A program made the position numbers and the translations under genes. The notes under the pieces are model-generated. The model was not told the origin of the DNA and ran no database searches. It saw only the letters and a list, made by a program, of their open reading frames with translations. DNA of 36,844 nucleotides from Opitutaceae bacterium UBA2377. GTDB taxonomy: Bacteria > Verrucomicrobiota > Verrucomicrobiia > Opitutales > Opitutaceae. Where the stretch lies: positions 1 to 36,844 of the forward strand of contig DDSZ01000049.1 in the NCBI GenBank assembly GCA_002344205.1, read 5' to 3'. This document shows positions 26,442 through 34,546 of this stretch, one piece after another (position 1 is the first letter of the stretch; each line of letters starts with the position of its first letter).

Positions 26442-26972
26442 ATGCACCTCCGCCGTCTGCTCCCCACCCTTCTGCTGTTTTCCTGCGCCGGATTGCACTC
26501 CGCCGCGGCCGAAACCCCCGAGGCCCGTCTGGCCGGGCTGGGGATCGAGCTGCCGGAAGTCCCCGCGGCCATCGCGAACTACGTGCCGGCTGTGCGCAGC
26601 GGCAACCTCGTGTTCCTCGCCGGCCAGATCGCCAAGGGCCCGGATGGAAAATTCCTCACCGGCAAGGTCGGCGCCGACCTCACCGTCGAGCAGGGTGCGG
26701 AGGCCGCGCGGATCTGTGCGATCCAGCTCATCGCGGCGTTGAAGGCCGAGATCGGCGATCTCTCCAAGGTGAAGCGCATCGTGCGCGTGGGCGGCTTCGT
26801 GGCCTGCACCGATGACTTCACGGCCCAGCCGCGCGTGGTCAACGGCGCCTCCGACCTGCTGGTCGCCGTCTTCGGCGACGCCGGCCGCCATGCGCGCGCC
26901 GCCGTCGGCGTGAACGCGCTGCCCGCCGGTGCGCCCGTGGAGGTCGAGCTCGTCGCGGAAGTGACGGATTGA
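26442..26972 (+). CDS. Secreted RidA/YjgF/UK114-like protein
   Basis: The 176-residue protein from ATG 26442 starts with a signal peptide (MHLRRLLPTLLLFSCAGLHSAAA|E); the longer frame from 26367 is rejected because it has no signal and starts inside the divergent region. The core AVRSGNLVFLAGQI, the Arg in HARAAVGV and the final VEVELVAEV fit the RidA fold, whose trimers hydrolyse reactive enamine/imine products of PLP enzymes. Most RidA proteins are cytoplasmic, so an exported one is unusual. It is the only plus-strand gene within a long minus-strand block and is convergent, 14 nt apart, with a Tat-exported PLP aminotransferase. Confidence 0.88.
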   Translation: MHLRRLLPTLLLFSCAGLHSAAAETPEARLAGLGIELPEVPAAIANYVPAVRSGNLVFLAGQIAKGPDGKFLTGKVGADLTVEQGAEAARICAIQLIAALKAEIGDLSKVKRIVRVGGFVACTDDFTAQPRVVNGASDLLVAVFGDAGRHARAAVGVNALPAGAPVEVELVAEVTD

Positions 26973-26986
26973 GCGGACAAACATCG

Positions 26987-28267
26987 CTACAGATCCCGCA
27001 CGGAGGCTCGCACCGCGGCAATGATGCGCTCGCACTCGGCGGGTGAGTTGAAGAGGTGCGTGGAGATCCGCAGGGCCTCAAGCCCCTGCTCGCTGACCAT
27101 GCGGCAGCGCAGGCCGTGCTTTTCCGCGAGATAGCCGGACAATTGGCCGCCGCCCGCGCGGGCATGCCGGATGGTGGTCATCGAGCCGCGCATCGCCGCG
27201 GGCCGCGGCGTGAGGATGGTGATGCCGTCGATGTCCGCAAAGGCCGCCAACAGCATCTCGGCCAGCTCGCGGCCGCGGGCCGCGATCCGTTCTTTGCCAA
27301 CGTGCTCCTGAAAACGCACCGCCTCGGCGAGCCCGAGCACCTGCGCGGCGTTGCGGGTGCCGTATTCGTGTCGCGAGGCCGCCGCAAAGAGCCGGATCGG
27401 TTCCGCAAAATCGGGCCACTCGCCGGAATAGGCGCCGGTGCCGGTGGTCGCCACGGCATCGAGCCGGTCCCGGCGGATGAAAAGCCCGCCGGTTTCGTGC
27501 GGGCCGCCGAGCCACTTGTGGCCGCAGAAGGCGTATGAATCGCAACCGATGGCCTGCAGGTCCACCGGGATCATCCCGACGGTTTGCGCGCCGTCGATAT
27601 GGAACCAGATGTCGCGCTCGCGGGCGAATTCCGCGATCTCCCTCGCCGGAAAAATCAGGCCGGTCGTGCAGGTGGCGTGGCTGACCTGGATGACTTTCGT
27701 GCGCGGGGAGACCAGTTCGCGGATGCGGGCGAGGTTGCCTTCGGCGCTGTCATGGTCCGGCTCGAAGACAAGGACCTTGATGCCGCGCTGCTTCACCTGG
27801 TTGCCCCAAGGGAAGGACCCGCCGGGATGTGCATGCGATTCAAAGATCACCTCGTCGCCCGGGCGCAGGTCCAGCCCCGCCGCAATGATCGAGTTGCCCT
27901 CGGTGGCGTTGCGCGTGAAGCACAGCTCGTCGGGCGTGATGCCGAGGAAGGCCGCCACCGTCGCGCGGGAGCGGGAAAACGAGGGCTCATGCTCATGCTC
28001 CGCGTGCTCCTGCAACCGGAGCGTGGTGGAGGTCACCTCATCGAGCACCGGCTGGGCGATCGGCCCCACCCCGCCTGTGTTGAGGTAGATGGGATCGGTG
28101 CGCAGCCGGTATTGCGCGCGGACGGAGCGCCAGAACGCCTCCGGCTCCACGCGGCCGAAGGCCGGCACCGGCGCGGGGCGTGCGCCGGCAGAGGTAGTGC
28201 AACCGGCCAGCGCGGCAAAGGCGCCGGCGCCGAGGCCCTGCAGGAAACTGCGGCGGTCAAGACTCAT
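26987..28267 (-). CDS. Tat-exported class V PLP aminotransferase (isopenicillin-N-epimerase-like)
   Basis: The 426-residue protein starts with a Tat motif (DRRSFLQGLGAG) and a lipobox-like LAGC with C23, so it may be a lipoprotein. The fold-type I PLP core follows: NATEGN (120-125), HIDGAQ with D225 facing the pyridine nitrogen, and the Schiff-base lysine K251 in GHKWLGG. The family includes cysteine desulfurases, isopenicillin N epimerase and many aminotransferases; the Cys-loop of desulfurases is not evident, so an amino-acid transaminase, lyase or epimerase is more likely. Its ATG overlaps the stop of the PmoA-like gene in an ATGA. Export together with a secreted RidA suggests amino-acid chemistry in the periplasm. 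Confidence 0.9.
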   Translation of the reverse strand: MSLDRRSFLQGLGAGAFAALAGCTTSAGARPAPVPAFGRVEPEAFWRSVRAQYRLRTDPIYLNTGGVGPIAQPVLDEVTSTTLRLQEHAEHEHEPSFSRSRATVAAFLGITPDELCFTRNATEGNSIIAAGLDLRPGDEVIFESHAHPGGSFPWGNQVKQRGIKVLVFEPDHDSAEGNLARIRELVSPRTKVIQVSHATCTTGLIFPAREIAEFARERDIWFHIDGAQTVGMIPVDLQAIGCDSYAFCGHKWLGGPHETGGLFIRRDRLDAVATTGTGAYSGEWPDFAEPIRLFAAASRHEYGTRNAAQVLGLAEAVRFQEHVGKERIAARGRELAEMLLAAFADIDGITILTPRPAAMRGSMTTIRHARAGGGQLSGYLAEKHGLRCRMVSEQGLEALRISTHLFNSPAECERIIAAVRASVRDL

Positions 28268-29127
28268 GGGGCGGACGTGAAGGTGAGGCTGTGGTCGAAT
28301 TCGAGCGTGCCGCCGGCCGGCACTTCAAGGTTTTGATCAAACTGCACGGGAAACGCGGCCAGCGGGTAGTTACGGCGGACGAACCAGTGCAGGGGACCGG
28401 TGTGGTTTTCAAAGCGGATGATAACGCGGTGCAACGTTTCATCAAGCTGGCCGTGCCATTCCATCCAGCGCGCCGCCACGCCGTGCACCGCCGGGATGCC
28501 CTCAAGCCCGCCCTCGGCCACCACCTTGATCGCGGGATCCAGGTGGTCGTCAAGCAGCTCGCGCGCGCCGCGAAACTGCAGGCCGGTGTAATGCGAGCCG
28601 GCGAGTCCGCCTTGCGAATGCGGATTGCCCAGTGAAAGCACACGGCCGCTGACGTTGGTCAGCCGGCTGCGCCAGCGCAGCGCCCAAGAGCGGGCCGCGG
28701 TGTTCACGGTGATTTCGAGCGACCGTGTTTCCTCAAAGATAGTCTCATCCAGCCGGCGCCAAGCGAGCGTGTGGGCCAAGGTAGCGGTGTCGCCCGCAGT
28801 CTCTAGCTTTTGCCACGCGACGTGGTGCTGCGCGCCGTGGTCGTCGCGCCACTTGTAACCGTCCTCGCGCAGACAGGTGGGACCGCCCCAGAAGTTGGCG
28901 CCGGAAACGTTGTTCAACGTGAAACTGAGCGCGTGGTGCCACGGGTGGTCGTTGGGGCGGAAATTCGTAAGCGTATCGCCCGCCAGCGAATTCACCGGGT
29001 GGAAATATGGCTTGGGCGATTCCTTCGCCTCGGTTTCCGGGGCATAGACGTAGCGGCACAGTAGGCCGTCGCCGGCAAACAGCGTGACAGCGCGGCCCGT
29101 GTCGTGTTGCAGGCGCAAAGTGCTCAT
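28264..29127 (-). CDS. PmoA-like protein (DUF6807)
   Basis: The 287-residue protein from ATG 29127 has the PmoA/DUF6807 features FRPNDHPWHHALSFTLNNVSG, NFWGG and NPHSQGG. The open frame extends 121 codons upstream, but that part is antisense-type arginine-rich sequence inside the GH78 gene; the chosen ATG overlaps the GH78 stop as ATGA. Despite the PmoA name this family is not methane monooxygenase; it is common in polysaccharide loci of Planctomycetes, Verrucomicrobia and Bacteroidetes, with no settled function. No signal peptide, so cytoplasmic. Confidence 0.85.
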   Translation of the reverse strand: MSTLRLQHDTGRAVTLFAGDGLLCRYVYAPETEAKESPKPYFHPVNSLAGDTLTNFRPNDHPWHHALSFTLNNVSGANFWGGPTCLREDGYKWRDDHGAQHHVAWQKLETAGDTATLAHTLAWRRLDETIFEETRSLEITVNTAARSWALRWRSRLTNVSGRVLSLGNPHSQGGLAGSHYTGLQFRGARELLDDHLDPAIKVVAEGGLEGIPAVHGVAARWMEWHGQLDETLHRVIIRFENHTGPLHWFVRRNYPLAAFPVQFDQNLEVPAGGTLEFDHSLTFTSAP

Positions 29128-31562
29128 GTGAGATCGAAACTTGCCTCGAAGCGGGTGCCGGCAAATTCGCGGGGCGCCCCGCCGGGCGGGTTGATGGTGG
29201 CGGCGATGGCCGCGGGTTTGCTGGCGGTGAGATGGAGTTTTCCCTCCGCCACGCGCCAGGCGACCTCCACCATGCCGTGCGGCGTGCAGACGCTGCCCGC
29301 GGCATGCGTGAGCCCGCAAAGATGCGGCTCGATCCGGATGCGGGCAAAGCCCGGCTCCGTCGGCGTGACGCCGAGGATGCGCTGCTGAAACTCCAGCACC
29401 GGATGAGCGGACCACGCGTGGCAGAGCGAGCGCCAGTAGCTGTTTTCCTCGACGAAGGTGGAGAGCCCGTAGTTGACAGAGTCGTGCCACGGGCCGAGGC
29501 AGGCACGCATCTCGTCGTAACGGCCGGCCCGCTTGAGCGCGGTGAAGCCGGTGTGCATCCAGAAATAGGAACCGGGCGCGAGCTTCGGGTCGTGCGGGAA
29601 GCGTTTCATGATGATCGCGCGCTCACGTTCGCCGGCGAGACCGGCGACGATGGCCCAGGCATTGCCATACTGGCTGATCTCGGGGCCGCCGGGCCGGTCG
29701 AAGTAAAGGCCCTCGGACTCGGACCAGAAAAGCTCGTGCGCTTTTTTCCGCAGCTTGGCGGCCTCGCCGGTCAGCGCGGCGGCCTCGTCGGCGTGACCGC
29801 AGTGGCCGAGCATCCAGGCGGCCTCGTCGAGGGCGTTGATGTATTGGGCGGCGTGGATGCAGGTCGGGCCCGTGTCGGCGCCGGGCACGACACCGCGCGG
29901 CCACCACGGGCACCAGTCGGTGATGTTCCAGTAGGGCATCTTCGCGGGCAGGCCGGTTTCATCCGTGTGCCGGCGATACCAGGCGAGCACCGCGCGCACG
30001 CCGGGCAGCAGGTCCGCCACGGTGGCGCGGTCGCCGGTGCAGTAGAAGTAATCCTTGATGTTGGTGATCCAGTGGATGCTCCACGCCGGGATGATCTGCA
30101 CGAGCCGCGAAGGGAAACGGGCCTGCGTGAGTCCGTCGGAGAGGCGCGACCAGTCGAAGTGATACAAGGCCTGGCGGCTCAGCCGGTAGTCGCCGGTGGT
30201 GAACATCGCCAGCTTCGAGGTGATCATGGTGTCGCCGGCATACTGCATCTGCTCGTAGTGCGGGCAGTCCTCGAAGGTCTCGTGCGAACACATGCGCATC
30301 GTGTGCAGGCCGACGGTCCAGATCTTGTTCAGCGCGGCGTCGGAAGATTTGAATTTCGCCTTCACCTTGTAGGGGTAGGCGGTGAAACGCTGCCGCACGG
30401 CGCGCAGCGTGAGCGGCTTCCTGCCGACCTTGATCTGCAGGCCGACGTAGCGGAAGGCACGCCAGTGCAGCGGCTCAAACACCTCGGCGCCGCCGGACGG
30501 CTCCCAGACGTCGCACCAGCCGGTGACCTTGCCGCGGCGGTCGAAGGTCCAGCCGGTGCTTTCGTCGGCGAAGTGCGAGGCAAGGTTGGCCAGCGATTGC
30601 TTCTTGCCGAGGAGCTGCGCGCCGGGCGTTTCCCATGGCAGCCGCAGGGCCTCGGCGTAGGTGAGACGGATGACGCTGCCCGCACCGCCCTTGACGGCGA
30701 GCTGCGGGAACGCAGTCGTGAGCGCGCCCATGTCGAGCACGAGGTTGATTTTTTCGCCGGGCTTGAGCGTGAGCGGAGCGTCTTCGGCAAGCAGCCGCTT
30801 CCACGCGGGCGAGATATCGCCGCCGCCGTTGACGTAGGCGTCGGGGAAACGGGCGGGCTCCCCTTCCTCCAGCATGGGGATCATGCGCGGGATCAGGCCG
30901 TAGGGGCTCGCCGGGTCGCGGCGGTTCTCCAGCAGCTCGGCCTTGAAAAGCACGTGCGCGGGCGACCAGGCGGAGTCGTCAAACTTCACGGTGTTCCAGC
31001 CGGCCGGAATGAGCGCGGAGAGGCGGTGCTCGAAATAGCCGAGGTAGCCCTCGAAGGTCGTGCTCTCGTTTTGGAAACGGTGCGCCTTGTCCACGGCGAC
31101 GCGCCAGGCGGTGTCGGTGCGGAGATCCTCGATCGTTTTGCCGCGGACGGTGAGCGCGCCCTCCAGCACCCAGCCGCCGGTGTAGGTCATCACCGAGCAC
31201 GGCGGCCCGAGGAGCGCCGGACGATGCGCGACGCGCGACATGTCGAGCACGAGGGCGGCAAGGACGTTGCGGCCCTTGCGCAGGTGCGGTGTGAGGTTGA
31301 AGGTGTCGTAGAAGTGGTGGTTGACGTCTCCCTTCGCCGGACCGCGGCCGATGAAGACGCCGTTGCACCAGAAAAGATAACGGCTGTCGGCGGAGAGATG
31401 GACGGTGAGCTTCGCCGCGGCGGGATTCGCCACGGTGAAATTGCGGCGGAAATAACGCACCTGATAGTGCGACGGCGTGGCGTCCTTCGGGGCGGGAGCG
31501 CTGTGGGAGCCCTCGGCGGACCAGATCCACGAGGCGGAGTTGACGAAAGGTTGGGTCGGCAC
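29124..31562 (-). CDS. GH78-type alpha-L-rhamnosidase
   Basis: The 812-residue protein has an N-terminal beta-sandwich with a rhamnosidase-type carbohydrate-binding part, a second sandwich, an (alpha/alpha)6 barrel and a C-terminal sandwich. In the barrel D432, E437 and D444 (EDCPHYEQMQYAGD) keep the exact 5 and 7 residue spacing of D567, E572 and D579 of Bacillus RhaB, and E705 (STFVEEN) sits where the catalytic base is expected. The motif is the DCPHYEQ variant rather than DCPQRDE. No signal peptide, so it would cleave rhamnose from imported oligomers. It lies 30 nt after the propeller-3 stop and overlaps the PmoA-like gene by 4 nt. Confidence 0.9.
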   Translation of the reverse strand: MPTQPFVNSASWIWSAEGSHSAPAPKDATPSHYQVRYFRRNFTVANPAAAKLTVHLSADSRYLFWCNGVFIGRGPAKGDVNHHFYDTFNLTPHLRKGRNVLAALVLDMSRVAHRPALLGPPCSVMTYTGGWVLEGALTVRGKTIEDLRTDTAWRVAVDKAHRFQNESTTFEGYLGYFEHRLSALIPAGWNTVKFDDSAWSPAHVLFKAELLENRRDPASPYGLIPRMIPMLEEGEPARFPDAYVNGGGDISPAWKRLLAEDAPLTLKPGEKINLVLDMGALTTAFPQLAVKGGAGSVIRLTYAEALRLPWETPGAQLLGKKQSLANLASHFADESTGWTFDRRGKVTGWCDVWEPSGGAEVFEPLHWRAFRYVGLQIKVGRKPLTLRAVRQRFTAYPYKVKAKFKSSDAALNKIWTVGLHTMRMCSHETFEDCPHYEQMQYAGDTMITSKLAMFTTGDYRLSRQALYHFDWSRLSDGLTQARFPSRLVQIIPAWSIHWITNIKDYFYCTGDRATVADLLPGVRAVLAWYRRHTDETGLPAKMPYWNITDWCPWWPRGVVPGADTGPTCIHAAQYINALDEAAWMLGHCGHADEAAALTGEAAKLRKKAHELFWSESEGLYFDRPGGPEISQYGNAWAIVAGLAGERERAIIMKRFPHDPKLAPGSYFWMHTGFTALKRAGRYDEMRACLGPWHDSVNYGLSTFVEENSYWRSLCHAWSAHPVLEFQQRILGVTPTEPGFARIRIEPHLCGLTHAAGSVCTPHGMVEVAWRVAEGKLHLTASKPAAIAATINPPGGAPREFAGTRFEASFDLT

Positions 31563-31592
31563 GGTGAAAACTGGAGTGAGTGGCGTTGAAGA

Positions 31593-32594
31593 TCAGCGAC
31601 GGACCGGTGGGACAAAGACGTAGTCGAACCCGTAGGCGCCATGGAGGCCGCCGTCCAGCCAAGTCAGACCGAGATCGTCGGAATAAAAGGAGCCTTCCTC
31701 AAACACCGAAGCCCACAGGCGGCCTTTCACCTCGGGATCGAAGGCGAGGACAAACACATGCTTCACCGGCAACCCGGCCGTGCGGTCCGCCCAGGTCGCC
31801 CCGCCGTCGGTGGAGATGCGCACGCCGGTGTCCCAACCGCCGACGGCCATGACGGCCGAGTCGTGCGGATTGAGCGCCGCCGCATAAAGGTTGGCGGTCG
31901 CGGAACCGGGATCCGTCTGCGCCCAGGTCGCCCCACCGTCACGCGAAAGCCACGCCCCGCGATGCTGTGTGCCGGCCAGCAGCAGCCGCGCTTCCACGCC
32001 GCTTTGCACGAGCCGCAGGATCGTAGTCTCCGGCGAAGAATCCACCCGTTGCCAGGAATGGGCGGCATCGGTGGACACATAAATGCCGTCTTCCGCGCCG
32101 ATCAGCGCGCGGCCGGATTGGGCGCGATCCGCAATCACGGTCTGCGTGTAAAGTTTGGCGAGCCCCTGCTGGGCAAGTTGCCAGGTGGCACCGGCGTCCG
32201 CCGAACGCAGTGGACCCCACTGGGTGGCCGCGTAGGCTTGCCGCGGGTTCAGCGGATCGAAGGCGATGGCCCGCACGTCAACGACCTCCCAACCCGTGGT
32301 CTTGCGCCAGGTGCGGCCGCCGTCGGTGCTGCGGATGACGCCGTCCGCGCTGGCGATGAGCAGGTGCTCCGGATTGCCCGGCTCGGCCGCGATGCTGCCA
32401 ATACCGAGGATGCGCGGTCCGAAATGTCGCCACTCGCCGGAGTCCGCCCGGTAGTAAATGCCGGAGTCGGTCGGCACCGAGGAGTTTTGCTGCGCCTTGG
32501 TCATGGCCACCGCCGCATAGAAACGCGCCGGCTCGGTGGCGCACGCCGTCAGGGCGCCGGTGGCGAGGAGAACGGCCAGAAGACGCGGGATCAT
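31593..32594 (-). CDS. Exported lipoprotein six-Asp-box beta-propeller, copy 3
   Basis: The 333-residue protein has a lipoprotein signal (LATGALTAC, C18 lipidated), unlike copies 1 and 2. Six Asp-box turns are seen: STDGGRTW, SADAGATW, STDAAHSW, SRDGGATW, STDGGATW and SDDLGLTW. The ending FDYVFVPPVRR resembles copy 2 (NLVFVPRARR). It is more diverged from copies 1 and 2 than they are from each other. Its start overlaps the stop of large protein 3 as ATGA, the same junction as between large protein 2 and propeller 1. The function is unknown; the pairing argues for a physical or functional partnership. Confidence 0.82.
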   Translation of the reverse strand: MIPRLLAVLLATGALTACATEPARFYAAVAMTKAQQNSSVPTDSGIYYRADSGEWRHFGPRILGIGSIAAEPGNPEHLLIASADGVIRSTDGGRTWRKTTGWEVVDVRAIAFDPLNPRQAYAATQWGPLRSADAGATWQLAQQGLAKLYTQTVIADRAQSGRALIGAEDGIYVSTDAAHSWQRVDSSPETTILRLVQSGVEARLLLAGTQHRGAWLSRDGGATWAQTDPGSATANLYAAALNPHDSAVMAVGGWDTGVRISTDGGATWADRTAGLPVKHVFVLAFDPEVKGRLWASVFEEGSFYSDDLGLTWLDGGLHGAYGFDYVFVPPVRR

Positions 32595-34510
32595 GGCTGG
32601 GCGAAGGTCTGCATGATGACGTTGTTTTCGAAATCGAGCCGGTAGCGTTCGGCGCCATGGCGGATTTCCAGCCGGCGGCTGCCGCGGTCGGCCACGCCAA
32701 ACGGGCTCTCGAACAGCGGCCAGCCGGCGTAGTCCAAGGGCTCGCCGTTGACCGAGGGGACTTCGCCGTAGCGTGCCCGCAGCACGCTGCCGTCGAGCGC
32801 TGTGAAGGTCACCTCCGCGACCGTCGCCGTGGAAAACGTCAGCGGCAGCGCGCGCACCGCCGCCTGGAACGCCGCGTAGGAATCAAAATCGCGCGCCGGC
32901 GCGACCTGCACGACGTAGCCGTTGTGCCGCGCGGTGCTGACATAGCAGCGATGACCGGAGCCCCATTCGAGAAATCCGGTGCTGATCCAGCCGCCGGCCC
33001 CGCCGCCGAGCAGGCCGGTCCAGTCGTTCGGTTTCCACTCGCCCGGCACCAAGGGCCGGTAGGCAAAGTAAACCGGACCGCCGCGCGCGAAGATCCAGCC
33101 GGACTCGTCCTCCACCAAATCCTCGGTGTCGCGCGAGAAGAGCGTGGTCACATGCGGGAAGCGCGTGTCCGCCGGGATGTCGTAAAGCCCGATGAGCGCG
33201 GGGCCGTGCTGGAAGACCTGCTCGTGGGGCGAGCCGCTGGCGAGCTTGTCGGGCGAATCATAGTCCGTCTTGGAGCGGGCGATCAGGTCGGTGACGGTGT
33301 CCCAGTCCGCCCCAAAATACATGGTGCCCTCGTGCGGCGAGGAATAGGGCTGCACGGCAAAGAAGGTGTTGGACGCATCGAGCGGCTCGTCCACGCGCCA
33401 GCGGAGGTTCCACGTCTGCTGCTGGATCGGCTGCAGCAATCCGCCTTGGGAGGACCCGAGCACGAAGTCGCGGTCCACATGGCTGTATTTATATACCGGC
33501 AGGGTGCGCTTGTCGCCGACTACCATGGAGTCTGCACCGGCATGCCGCATCCGCCAGCGCGTGCGCTTGAACTCGCGGTTCACGTAGGGGCGGGCCGAGG
33601 TATCGCGGGCGATGCGTTCCAAGATCGGCGGCGGCGCATAACCGCTGAGGGCGAGCAGCAGCGACTGGGCGTTTTGCTGGTAATCACCCAACCCGAAAAG
33701 CAGCCAGCCCAGCGCCGAGGCGGTGACCCGGGCGGGCTGCAGGAGCTGCCGCGGATACACCCGGCTGTGCGCCCCGGCATACTGGCCGTTGAGCTGCTCC
33801 ACCACGTAGTCGAAGAAAATATAATCCAGCATCATGCGGGCCTTTTGCCGCAAGGCCGCGTCTTCCGCCCAACCCACCAGCAGCGCCAGCGGCACGACAT
33901 ATTCGCCGATATAACCCGGCGAATCGTATTCCCCTTGGCCGACGGTGGTGGTGACTTGCATCCAATGTTCGAGGTAACCGCGCGCCTCCGTCAGGTTCTC
34001 TGCCGCGGACTGCCCGTTGAACCAATGCTCCGGTCCCGTGCCGGCATAGTGCTGGGCCGCGAGGTAGAGACTGGCGTAATACATCACCCAGTGGTTTTCC
34101 GTGTCGCCCCTGCTCGGCCAGTAGTGCCGCCACCAATGCGCCAGTCGCGCCCGGTTCCCGGCGTCGAGGTGGGCTTCGCCGTTCAGCAGCACGGCCATGA
34201 CGGGATACATCCAGAACATGTTGCCCGTGGGCCGCGGCTCGTTGAGCACATTCAGCCGGGCCTGCGCGGCGGCAAGGTTCTCGCCGCGTTGCAAGGCTGC
34301 CGCCACGTCCAGAAAGGTGCCTTGCGTCGCGTCCGCCGGCTCAAAAATGGCGATCGCGGTCTGGATCAGCTTTTCCCGCCTTTCCTGAAAATGCCGGGCA
34401 ATCTCGGCATCAGCCGGGGCAGCCGCCAGCGCCGGACCGATCCACCCGCCGGCCGCCAAGACAAACAGGATGCTTGGCACGGCGCGGAGCTTGGTGGGCC
34501 GGGGAATCAT
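32591..34510 (-). CDS. Exported large protein of unassigned family, copy 3 (possible polysaccharide lyase)
   Basis: The protein is 639 residues from ATG 34510, with a signal peptide to about residue 30 (PALA|AAP). ATG 34546 would add 12 residues in front and is the alternative; neither has a Shine-Dalgarno. It shares the block FWMYP (99-103), RGDTENHWVMYYASLYL with N139/H140, GQGEY, YIGEYVVP, ARMMLD, RDFVLGSSQGG, SPDKLASGSPHEQVFQ and EDESGWIFARGG with copies 1 and 2, but the rest is diverged. This conservation across distant copies marks the likely active site. It is the first gene of the minus-strand unit that faces the LacI gene, and overlaps propeller 3 by 4 nt. Confidence 0.8.
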   Translation of the reverse strand: MIPRPTKLRAVPSILFVLAAGGWIGPALAAAPADAEIARHFQERREKLIQTAIAIFEPADATQGTFLDVAAALQRGENLAAAQARLNVLNEPRPTGNMFWMYPVMAVLLNGEAHLDAGNRARLAHWWRHYWPSRGDTENHWVMYYASLYLAAQHYAGTGPEHWFNGQSAAENLTEARGYLEHWMQVTTTVGQGEYDSPGYIGEYVVPLALLVGWAEDAALRQKARMMLDYIFFDYVVEQLNGQYAGAHSRVYPRQLLQPARVTASALGWLLFGLGDYQQNAQSLLLALSGYAPPPILERIARDTSARPYVNREFKRTRWRMRHAGADSMVVGDKRTLPVYKYSHVDRDFVLGSSQGGLLQPIQQQTWNLRWRVDEPLDASNTFFAVQPYSSPHEGTMYFGADWDTVTDLIARSKTDYDSPDKLASGSPHEQVFQHGPALIGLYDIPADTRFPHVTTLFSRDTEDLVEDESGWIFARGGPVYFAYRPLVPGEWKPNDWTGLLGGGAGGWISTGFLEWGSGHRCYVSTARHNGYVVQVAPARDFDSYAAFQAAVRALPLTFSTATVAEVTFTALDGSVLRARYGEVPSVNGEPLDYAGWPLFESPFGVADRGSRRLEIRHGAERYRLDFENNVIMQTFAQP

Positions 34511-34546
34511 TGCAGGGGGTAACGGGTTTGCGGAAAAGCGCAGCAT

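Noticed and set aside
28264..29127. Methane monooxygenase subunit (PmoA by name)
   Set aside because: The DUF6807 family carries the PmoA label in databases, but the protein is soluble and lies in a sugar locus; no other pmo gene is present.
29128..29490. N-terminal extension of the PmoA-like protein
   Set aside because: It overlaps the GH78 coding region in another frame; ATG 29127 overlaps the GH78 stop as ATGA, like its neighbours.
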